A DNA stretch of 64,000 bases from PBB1 sp965229345 (GTDB lineage: Bacteria; Pseudomonadota; Gammaproteobacteria; Burkholderiales; Burkholderiaceae_C), in assembly GCA_965229345.1 (NCBI GenBank), contig OZ245872.1:2232001-2296000 (forward strand), given 5' to 3'. Below are positions 42,413 to 49,871 of the stretch, piece after piece. A model generated the notes under the pieces. The model ran no database searches. It was not told the origin of the DNA and was given only the letters and a program-made list of their open reading frames with translations. The stretch's first letter is position 1. Each line of letters begins with the position of its first letter. A program made the translations under genes and the position numbers.

Positions 42413-44848
42413 ATGCAATTCCCCGAGTCGTGGTTGCGCGAGTTCTGCAATCCGCCCCTGAACACCGCCGAGCTGGCCGATCTGCTGACGATGGCCGGCA
42501 TGGAGGTCGAAGAGCTGCGCCCGGCCGCGCCGCCTTTCAGCGGTGTGGTCGTCGGCTTGGTGCTGGCCGTTGAGCGCCATCCCGATGCCGATCGGCTCAA
42601 TGTCTGCCAGGTCGATGTCGGTGCGGTGGCGCCGCTGAACATCGTCTGCGGTGCGCCGAATGTGCGTGTCGGCATCAAGGTGCCGTGCGCCACCGTCGGC
42701 GCCGAGTTGCCACCTTCCGATGAGAAGGTGAGCGCCGAGCCCTTCCGCATCAAGCTCGGCAAGCTGCGCGGCGTCGAAAGCCAGGGCATGCTGTGCTCCG
42801 CGCGCGAGCTGAAGCTCTCCGACGAACAGGGTGGCCTGCTGGTGCTGGCGGCGGACGCGATCGTCGGCGCCAACCTGCGCGATCACCTGCTGCTCGACGA
42901 CACGATCTTCACGCTGAAGCTGACGCCGAACCTCGGCCACGTGCTGAGCGTGTTCGGCGTGGCGCGCGAAGTGGCTGCGCTGACCGGTTCACCGCTGAGG
43001 CAGCCCACGTTTCCCCCGGCCCCTGTGGGTTCGCCAGATACGTTGAAGGCCTCGGTTGAAGCCCGTGACCTCTGCGGGCGCTTCACCGGGCGCATCGTGC
43101 GCCAGGTCAATCCGAAGGCCAGCACGCCCGCCTGGATGGTCGATCGCCTGGCGCGCTGCGGGCAGCGTTCGGTCAGCCCGTTGGTCGACATCTCGAACTA
43201 CGTGATGTTCGAGTTCGGCCGGCCTTCGCACATCTTCGACCTCGACAAGATCCATGGCGGTCTGCAGGTGCGCTGGGGTCGACCTGGCGAGACGCTGAAG
43301 CTGCTGAACGGCAACACGGTGGAGGTCGACGCCAAGGTCGGCGTGATCGCCGACGACCACGCGGTGGAATCGCTTGCCGGCATCATGGGGGGCGATGCCA
43401 CCGCGGTGTCTGACAACACCCGCAACATCTATGTCGAGGCCGCGTTCTGGTGGCCTGAGGCCGTGGCCGGTCGCTCGCGGCGCTACAACTTCTCGACCGA
43501 CGCTGGGCACCGCTTCGAGCGTGGGGTCGACCCTGCCACGACGGTCGAGCACATCGAGCGCCTCACGCAACTGATCATCGACATCTGCGGCACGCCCGAC
43601 ACCGTGTGCGGCCCAATCGACGACCAGGTGCTGGCGCTGCCCGAAGCGAAGCCCGTGGCGCTGCGGGTGGACCGCGCGGCCAAGGTCATCGGCATGCCCG
43701 TGACGCAGGCGCAGTGTGCGGGGGTGATGCAGCGGCTCGGGCTGGTGTACGCCGAAGCGCCTGGTGTGCTGACGGTCACACCGCCGAGTTGGCGCTTCGA
43801 CCTGCAGATCGAAGAGGATCTGATCGAGGAAGTGATCCGCGTCATCGGCTTCAACAGCCTGCCGAACACCGCGCCGCGCGCGCCAATCACGGCCCGCGTG
43901 CGCGCGGAGGCACAGCGCTCGCCGCATGCGGTGCGTCATCGCCTGGCGGCGCTCGACTACTTCGAGACCATCAATTTCAGCTTCGTCGAAGCACGATGGG
44001 AACACGAGCTGGCCGGCAATCCTGACCCGATCCGCGTGCTGAACCCGATTGCCAGTCCGCTGTCGGTGATGCGCTCCAGCCTGATCGGCAGCCTGGTGCA
44101 CACGCTGCGCTACAACCTTGCGCGCAAGGCACCCCGCGTGCGCCTGTTCGAGATCGGCCGTGTGTTCCGCCGCGAAGCCAGCGCCGTCGACGGGCCATTG
44201 AGCGTGGCGGGTATCACCCAACCGATGCGCGTGGCTGGCCTGGCTTATGGGCCGGTCGATGCCACGCAGTGGGGCGCCAAGGAGCGTGCCGTCGATTTCT
44301 TCGACGTGAAGGGCGACGTGCAGGCGCTGTTTTCGCCGCAGGCGGTGGGTTTCTCGGCCAGCGAGCACCCGGCCTTGCACCCCGGCCGCAGCGCACGCAT
44401 CGAGGTCGATGGCGTCACCGTCGGCCACCTCGGTGAGTTGCACCCGCGCTGGCGCCAAGCGTATGAATTGAACAGCGCTCCCGTGCTGTTCGAGATCGAA
44501 CTGGCCGCGTTGCTGCGCACCACCGTGCCGGCGTTCGAGCCTTTGCCCAAACAGCAGTCGGTATGGCGAGACATCGCGGTGATGGCCGACGAAACCGTCA
44601 CACACGAAGCGCTGATGCAGACCCTTCTCGAACACTCGCCAGGTAGCCTGATCCGCTCGGCGAATCTGTTCGACGTGTTCCGACCACCGGTGGCCGCTGG
44701 CAGCGCGGCCAGCACCGAGCGCAGTCTCGCCGTGCGCCTGGAACTGCGGGACGATGGGGCCACGCTGACCGACGAGCGCATCGACGCTGCGGTGGCCGGG
44801 GTGCTCGAAACATTGCGCACGCATCTCGGCGTGCGCCTGCGCGGGTGA
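42413..44848 (+). CDS. pheT: Phenylalanyl-tRNA synthetase beta chain
   Basis: 811 residues from MQFPESWLREF. Domains: N-terminal tRNA-binding OB fold (about 40-150; VVGLVLAVERHPDADRL), B3/4 editing domain, B5 domain (near 400-475), catalytic-like core and the C-terminal anticodon-binding FDX-ACB domain (about 715-811; PKQQSVWRDIAVMADE). Full length. The stop codon overlaps the start region of ihfA. Confidence 0.98.
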   Translation: MQFPESWLREFCNPPLNTAELADLLTMAGMEVEELRPAAPPFSGVVVGLVLAVERHPDADRLNVCQVDVGAVAPLNIVCGAPNVRVGIKVPCATVGAELPPSDEKVSAEPFRIKLGKLRGVESQGMLCSARELKLSDEQGGLLVLAADAIVGANLRDHLLLDDTIFTLKLTPNLGHVLSVFGVAREVAALTGSPLRQPTFPPAPVGSPDTLKASVEARDLCGRFTGRIVRQVNPKASTPAWMVDRLARCGQRSVSPLVDISNYVMFEFGRPSHIFDLDKIHGGLQVRWGRPGETLKLLNGNTVEVDAKVGVIADDHAVESLAGIMGGDATAVSDNTRNIYVEAAFWWPEAVAGRSRRYNFSTDAGHRFERGVDPATTVEHIERLTQLIIDICGTPDTVCGPIDDQVLALPEAKPVALRVDRAAKVIGMPVTQAQCAGVMQRLGLVYAEAPGVLTVTPPSWRFDLQIEEDLIEEVIRVIGFNSLPNTAPRAPITARVRAEAQRSPHAVRHRLAALDYFETINFSFVEARWEHELAGNPDPIRVLNPIASPLSVMRSSLIGSLVHTLRYNLARKAPRVRLFEIGRVFRREASAVDGPLSVAGITQPMRVAGLAYGPVDATQWGAKERAVDFFDVKGDVQALFSPQAVGFSASEHPALHPGRSARIEVDGVTVGHLGELHPRWRQAYELNSAPVLFEIELAALLRTTVPAFEPLPKQQSVWRDIAVMADETVTHEALMQTLLEHSPGSLIRSANLFDVFRPPVAAGSAASTERSLAVRLELRDDGATLTDERIDAAVAGVLETLRTHLGVRLRG

Positions 44849-45210
44849 TGACGATGAACGACGATTCCACGCAAGCCATGATGCTGTCCAGCCTGGACAC
44901 GCCCACCCTGACCAAGGCCGAGCTGGCCGACTTGCTGTTCGAGCGCCTGGGCTTGAACAAGCGCGAATCCAAGGACATGGTCGAGGCCTTCTTCGACATC
45001 ATCCAGTCGGCGCTGATCACGGGCCGCGATGTGAAGATGTCGGGCTTTGGCAACTTCAACATTCGTCGCAAGGCGCCACGCCCGGGCCGCAATCCGCGCA
45101 CCGGTGAAACCATACCGATCAAGGCGCGCAACGTGGTCACCTTCCACGCCAGCCACAAACTCAAGGATGTCGTGCAAGGCGACACAGCACAGGGCGACAG
45201 CTTCGAGTAG
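44848..45210 (+). CDS. ihfA: Integration host factor subunit alpha
   Basis: 120 residues. HU/IHF fold: LTKAELADLLFERLGLNKRESKDMVEAFF (quoted in part), the DNA-binding arm with RRKAPRPGRNPRTGE and the IPIKARNVVTFHAS core. It has about 17 extra N-terminal residues relative to E. coli IhfA, common in the group. The ATG overlaps the pheT stop (ATGA). With IhfB (not in the window) it bends DNA, including at sigma-54 promoters such as those found here. Confidence 0.97.
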   Translation: MTMNDDSTQAMMLSSLDTPTLTKAELADLLFERLGLNKRESKDMVEAFFDIIQSALITGRDVKMSGFGNFNIRRKAPRPGRNPRTGETIPIKARNVVTFHASHKLKDVVQGDTAQGDSFE

Positions 45211-45243
45211 AGTCTCGAACTCCTCGCCATGTCATTGATTTGA

Positions 45244-45693
45244 ATGGAGAATTCCCTCCCTGACATCCCCGCCAAACGCTACTTCACCATCGGTGAGGTG
45301 AGCGATCTGTGCGGCGTGAAACCTTATGTTTTGCGTTATTGGGAGCAGGAGTTCACCCAGCTCAAGCCGATGAAGCGGCGCGGCAACCGCCGCTACTACC
45401 AGCACCACGAGGTGCTGCTGATCCGCCGCATCCGCGGGCTGCTCTACGAGCAGGGCTTCACCATCAGCGGGGCGCGCAATCGCCTGATCGAGCCAGAATC
45501 CGGCTTGTCATTGCTGGGCGAAGAAGCGCCGGTCAGCGACAGCAGGGGCACCGACGGTGCGGCGCCAGCACGAGATCAAGCCGCGGCCATCAACCTGCCC
45601 GAGGCCTCAGTGCCCATCCCTGCAGGTGCGGCACTCTCACCCGCCCAGGTGCGGCTCGAATTGATGTCGATCCGCAACCTGCTGGCCCTCTGA
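45244..45693 (+). CDS. MerR family transcriptional regulator
   Basis: 149 residues. The N-terminal winged helix is YFTIGEVSDLCGVKPYVLRYWEQEF (about 13-37) with RGNRRYYQHHEVLLI and GFTISGARNRL. The C-terminal part is low-complexity Ala/Pro-rich and lacks metal-binding Cys, so the effector is unknown. This gene type regularly follows ihfA in proteobacteria. Confidence 0.93.
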   Translation: MENSLPDIPAKRYFTIGEVSDLCGVKPYVLRYWEQEFTQLKPMKRRGNRRYYQHHEVLLIRRIRGLLYEQGFTISGARNRLIEPESGLSLLGEEAPVSDSRGTDGAAPARDQAAAINLPEASVPIPAGAALSPAQVRLELMSIRNLLAL

Positions 45694-45727
45694 ACACCCT
45701 CTGTTCGGACCTATACTTACAAGCTTG

Positions 45728-45805
<78 letters not shown>

Positions 45806-45814
45806 TTTGAATCA

Positions 45815-45854
45815 ACGGGTCAGCTCTCACAAGGAGCTGACCCGTTTTGTTTTT
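45815..45854 (+). terminator. Intrinsic terminator after tRNA-Pro
   Basis: A 12-bp stem (45815-45826 with 45834-45845), seven-base loop and TTTTGTTTTT. Confidence 0.92.
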
Positions 45855-45913
45855 CGCCGCTTCGCTTCTGAAGCAGGCCAGGGCACTGAGCATGTCGTGA
45901 AGTACAGACGGCC

Positions 45914-46483
45914 TCAACCCGCCACGGCCCGCAGCGCCTTCCAGCCCTTGGCGTGCATGCAGACCACGAAGCCGCGGGTCACTTGCTGCGTGGTCTCGTT
46001 GGGCTTGTGTGCCGGGCCGAGCGCTGCCACGCAGTCATGGGTGTCTGCCGCCAGTGCGTCGCGGTCCGCCCCCATCTTCCACCACGAACTGATGGTGTAG
46101 ATGTCGAGGGGGCTGCTGGGCGACGGTGGCGGTGGCGAGACCACCGCGGGCTTCTCAGTGGCGGGAGAGGAGCTCACGGCTGGCGGCGCGACGGCAACCG
46201 GCTTGGCTGGAACCACAGGCACGAACTCCGGCGTCACGAAGGCGCCAGGGTTGCGGTTGTCGGCGCTGACACCGGCCGTGGCGAACAGGTCGACGTCGTC
46301 CAGCTTCTTCACTGTCCAGCCCTGGTCTTCAAGGCATCGTTCGGTGGCCTTCTCGCTGCCGGCCGATTGACACGACTTCTTCGCGGCTTCCAGGTCCTGG
46401 GTCGAGGCGCCTCGCTTGTACGACAGCTCACCGCAGCCGCTGACCAGCAGCGCCAGCATCACCATCCACAAAAACTTGTTCAT
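45914..46483 (-). CDS. Hypothetical Pro-rich lipoprotein
   Basis: 189 residues: signal peptide with lipobox LVSGC (Cys17), a short region with two Cys (KKSCQSAG, ERCLEDQG), a Pro/Ala/Val-rich linker (about 85-125) and a C-terminal segment with IYTISSWWKMGADRDAL and two more Cys (HDCVAAL, VVCMHAKGW). The four Cys may form disulfides. A similar C-terminal pattern (fixed Trp, two Cys, MHAKGW) occurs in small lipoproteins of unknown role in Burkholderiales; no function is assigned. Confidence 0.82.
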   Translation of the reverse strand: MNKFLWMVMLALLVSGCGELSYKRGASTQDLEAAKKSCQSAGSEKATERCLEDQGWTVKKLDDVDLFATAGVSADNRNPGAFVTPEFVPVVPAKPVAVAPPAVSSSPATEKPAVVSPPPPSPSSPLDIYTISSWWKMGADRDALAADTHDCVAALGPAHKPNETTQQVTRGFVVCMHAKGWKALRAVAG

Positions 46484-46690
46484 TCAGTGCCTACGCTCGG
46501 GGTTGGGGTGCCCGGGTGCTTGCAAGAAGCGAGCAACGCTGGAAGTCATCTGCCCAGCACTCCGGTGCGCAGCCGATGGAGTCGTGCTGTGGCATCGGGC
46601 GGTCCGCTCGCACCAATGCGGCACGAGCGCGCGCACCAGTTTTGGGAATTCAGCCTCGGTGAGATCCGGCGCCAGCGCGAGGTACCAGCC
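46484..46690. other. Intergenic region upstream of the nirB leader, no gene seen
   Basis: About 200 bases between the divergent lipoprotein gene and the start of the leader hairpins. No ORF with convincing codon use was found, and every GG-N10-GC spacing checked scored poorly as a sigma-54 site. GGTGC at 46564 and GCACC at 46611 and 46633 are NtrC-like half-sites but not properly paired. Confidence 0.4.
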
Positions 46691-46694
46691 GCGG

Positions 46695-46842
46695 CCGGGC
46701 CACGGCTGGCCCGAGTCTTGCGCTGCAGTGCTCGGGTGCAGCGACGCACCCGACCCGTGTCCGATGTTCGGCGGGTTGCACGCGCGATGAAGTGCGTGGT
46801 GATGGATCTCCTGCGCTGCGGCGTTTGCCGCGTGCTTTTTCG
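46695..46842 (+). promoter_or_regulatory. Leader RNA of the nirB operon with ANTAR-type twin hairpins and terminator
   Basis: Hairpin P1: 6-bp stem (46696-46701 with 46708-46713) and loop ACGGCT. Hairpin P2: 8-bp stem (46732-46739 with 46746-46753) and loop AGCGAC. Both loops have six bases with A at position 1 and G at position 4, the defining features of RNA targets of ANTAR antiterminators (NasR, NasT, EutV). A terminator-like hairpin (46815-46835, with TTTTT to 46840) follows, 140 bases before nirB. A competing stem (46721-46727 with 46737-46743) overlaps P2. See findings. Confidence 0.7.
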
Positions 46843-46980
46843 GAGCTGGTCATGGATTGCGTCGCCCGCGTGTTCAAGCGCTACTGCCGATCACCCCAAC
46901 CCGGGTCGATCCAATCCCTGCACCTGTCTCCTCCAGATGTTTCGATCGCATGCGGGACTGCCCGCCTGGAGACGTGAGCC

Positions 46981-49455
46981 ATGAAGAAGATGAAACTCGT
47001 GATGGTGGGCAACGGCATGGCCGGTGTGCGCACGCTGGAAGAACTACTGAAGATCGCGCCTGAGCTGTACGACATCACGGTGTTCGGCGCCGAGCCGCAC
47101 CCGAACTACAACCGCATCCTGCTGAGTCCGGTGCTGGCCGGTGAGCAGACGATCGACGAGATCATCCTCAATCCGCTGGAGTGGTACCGCGACCACCACA
47201 TCACGCTGCACACCGGCAAGAAGGTGGTGCACATCGACCGCAAGCAGCGCATCGTGCGCGCGGTGGGCGCTGACGGCGCCGAGATCGAGGCCGAGTACGA
47301 CCGGTTGCTGATGGCCACAGGCTCCAACCCCTTCATGCTGCCGGTGCCGGGCAAGGACCTGGAAGGCGTGATCGGCTACCGCGACATCGCCGACACCAAC
47401 GCGATGATCGATGCCGCCACCAAATACAAGCACGCGGTGGTCATCGGCGGCGGGCTGCTGGGCCTCGAAGCGGCCAACGGCCTGATGCTGCGCGGCATGC
47501 AGGTCAGCGTGGTGCACATCAACGACTGGCTGATGGAGCGCCAACTCGATGACGTGGCGGGCAAGCTGCTGCAGAAGTCACTCGAAGACCGCGGCCTGAC
47601 CTTCCTGATGGGCGCGCAGACGCAGGCGCTGATCGGCGACAAGGACGAGGGCAAAGCCGGTCGTGTGAAGTCTGTGCAATTCAAGGACGGCCGCGAGATC
47701 CCGGCCGACCTGGTGGTGATGGCTGCCGGCATCCGGCCCAACACCGAACTGGCGATCCAGACCGGCTTGTACTGCGGCGACAACAACCGCAGCGGCCTGG
47801 TCGTCAACGACACGATGCAGACCATCACCGACCCGCGCATCTACGCGGTCGGCGAATGCGCCGCGCACCGTGGCACGGTCTACGGTCTGGTGGCGCCGCT
47901 CTTCGAGCAGGGCAAGGTCTGTGCAACGCACCTGGCGCAGTTCGGCATTGGCCGCTATCTGGGCTCGCAGACCTCGACCAAGCTGAAGGTCACCGGCATC
48001 GACCTGTTCTCGGCTGGCAACTTCACAGGCGGCACTGACTGTGAAGAGATCGTGATGTCGGACCCTTATGCCGGCGTCTACAAGAAGCTGGTGATCCAGG
48101 ACGACAAACTCGTGGGTGCCTGCCTCTACGGCGACACCGTCGATGGCTCGTGGTACTTCAAACTCCTGCGCGAAGGTCGCAAGATCGCCGACATCCGCGA
48201 CAAGCTGATGTTCGGCGAATCGAACATCGGTGACACCGGCCACCAGGGTCACAGCAAGGCGGCGGCGATGGCCGATGCCGACGAGGTCTGCGGCTGCAAC
48301 GGCGTGACCAAGGGAACGATCTGCAAGGCCATCAAGGAAAAGGGCCTGTTCACGCTTGATGAGGTGCGCAAGCACACCAAGGCCAGCGCCAGCTGCGGCT
48401 CGTGCACCGGTCTGGTCGAACAGCTGCTGATGTTCACCGCGGGCGGTGATTACTCGAAGGCGCCGACCAAGAAGGCGATGTGTGGCTGCACCGATGCCAG
48501 CCACCAGGACGCCCGCGATGCGATCCGAAACGACAAGCTGCTGACCATCGCCAGCGTCTATGAGCACCTGAACTGGCGCACGCCGAACGGCTGCGCGAGT
48601 TGCCGCCCGGCGATCAACTACTACCTGATCAGCACCTGGCCGAAGCAGGCGAAGGACGACCCGCAGAGCCGCTTCATCAATGAACGCAGCCACGCCAACA
48701 TCCAGAAGGACGGCACCTACAGCGTGATCCCGCGGATGTGGGGCGGCGAAACCACCGCCGACGAGTTGCGCCGCATCGCCGACGCGGTCGACAAGTACAA
48801 GATCCCCACGGTGAAGGTCACCGGCGGCCAGCGCATCGACCTGCTGGGCGTGAAGAAGGAAGACCTCGTCAATGTCTGGAAAGACATCGGCATGCCCAGC
48901 GGCCACGCCTACGCCAAGGCCTTGCGCACGGTGAAAACCTGCGTGGGCAGCGAGTGGTGCCGCATGGGCACGCAGGACAGCACGCAGATGGGCAAGGACC
49001 TGGAGCGCGCCATGTGGCGGATGTACGCGCCACACAAGGTGAAGTTCGCCGTGTCGGGTTGCCCACGCAACTGCGCCGAGGCCGGCATCAAGGATGTGGG
49101 CGTCATCGGCGTGGACAGCGGCTGGGAGATGTACATCGCCGGCAACGGCGGCATCAAGACCGAGGTGGCGCACTTCTTCGTGAAGGTCAAGACCGCCGAG
49201 GAGGTGCTGGAGTACACCGGTGCGTTCTGCGAGCTGTACCGCCAGGAAGGCTGGTACCTGGAGCGCACGGTGCACTACGTGAACCGGGTCGGACTCGATC
49301 ATGTGAAGAAGAAGATCCTCGACGATCCTGCCGGCCGCAAGGCGCTGTGGGCGCAGTTGCAGGCGGCGCTCGAGGGAGAGCCCGATCCATGGTTCGAGTT
49401 CGACAAGGCGGCGGTGGACACGCGCCAGTTCGTCGCGCTGGGGGTGCCGGCATGA
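46981..49455 (+). CDS. nirB: Assimilatory nitrite reductase [NAD(P)H], large subunit
   Basis: 824 residues. FAD-binding domain (VMVGNGMAGVRTLEEL at the N-terminus; NAD site VVIGGGLLGLEAANGL near 150), a BFD-like [2Fe-2S] region with CGCNG (near 437) and CGSCTGL, and a sulfite/nitrite reductase domain with the siroheme-[4Fe-4S] Cys sets TCVGSEWC (near 650) and SGCPRNCAEAG (near 693). It reduces nitrite to ammonium in the cytoplasm. First gene of nirB-nirD-nasA-cobA. Confidence 0.98.
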   Translation: MKKMKLVMVGNGMAGVRTLEELLKIAPELYDITVFGAEPHPNYNRILLSPVLAGEQTIDEIILNPLEWYRDHHITLHTGKKVVHIDRKQRIVRAVGADGAEIEAEYDRLLMATGSNPFMLPVPGKDLEGVIGYRDIADTNAMIDAATKYKHAVVIGGGLLGLEAANGLMLRGMQVSVVHINDWLMERQLDDVAGKLLQKSLEDRGLTFLMGAQTQALIGDKDEGKAGRVKSVQFKDGREIPADLVVMAAGIRPNTELAIQTGLYCGDNNRSGLVVNDTMQTITDPRIYAVGECAAHRGTVYGLVAPLFEQGKVCATHLAQFGIGRYLGSQTSTKLKVTGIDLFSAGNFTGGTDCEEIVMSDPYAGVYKKLVIQDDKLVGACLYGDTVDGSWYFKLLREGRKIADIRDKLMFGESNIGDTGHQGHSKAAAMADADEVCGCNGVTKGTICKAIKEKGLFTLDEVRKHTKASASCGSCTGLVEQLLMFTAGGDYSKAPTKKAMCGCTDASHQDARDAIRNDKLLTIASVYEHLNWRTPNGCASCRPAINYYLISTWPKQAKDDPQSRFINERSHANIQKDGTYSVIPRMWGGETTADELRRIADAVDKYKIPTVKVTGGQRIDLLGVKKEDLVNVWKDIGMPSGHAYAKALRTVKTCVGSEWCRMGTQDSTQMGKDLERAMWRMYAPHKVKFAVSGCPRNCAEAGIKDVGVIGVDSGWEMYIAGNGGIKTEVAHFFVKVKTAEEVLEYTGAFCELYRQEGWYLERTVHYVNRVGLDHVKKKILDDPAGRKALWAQLQAALEGEPDPWFEFDKAAVDTRQFVALGVPA

Positions 49456-49871
49456 GCGACTGGAAACCGATCTGCCGTGTCGACGACATCCCGGTGCTGG
49501 GTTCACGTCGTGTGGAGCGCCCGCGCGGCATCGCGGTCGCGATCTTTCGCAACGCTGAAGACCAGGTCTTCGCGCTGCTCGACCGCTGCCCGCACAAGGG
49601 CGGCCCGCTGAGCCAAGGCATCGTGTTCGGCACCAGCGTCGCCTGTCCACTGCACAACTGGACCATTGGCCTCGCCGACGGCTGCGCCCAGGCACCCGAC
49701 GTGGGCTGCACGGTCCCGTTCGCGGTGAAGGTAGAGGCAGGCGAGGTGTCGCTGAATGCGGCTGAACTGTCTTCGCTGGCGCTGGACCTGCTGCCTCCCC
49801 GTGCAGGCCCGGGCGCATCCAGCGGTGTGCGCTGCGACGATTCCTCTGAAGTGCCAGCGCCGCGCCCATGA
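49452..49871 (+). CDS. nirD: Nitrite reductase small subunit, Rieske-type
   Basis: 139 residues; its ATG overlaps the nirB stop. A Rieske-like fold with CPHKGGPLSQG and ACPLHNWTI (both Cys-X-His pairs present, so a [2Fe-2S] cluster is likely here). It is longer than the usual 105-120 residues because of a C-terminal Pro/Ala/Ser tail of about 30 residues. The last codons overlap the nasA start. Confidence 0.95.
   Translation: MSDWKPICRVDDIPVLGSRRVERPRGIAVAIFRNAEDQVFALLDRCPHKGGPLSQGIVFGTSVACPLHNWTIGLADGCAQAPDVGCTVPFAVKVEAGEVSLNAAELSSLALDLLPPRAGPGASSGVRCDDSSEVPAPRP

Noticed and set aside
46503..46690. Sigma-54 promoter for nirB
   Set aside because: Candidate GG-N10-GC spacings (near 46506 and 46598) match the rest of the consensus poorly; not called.
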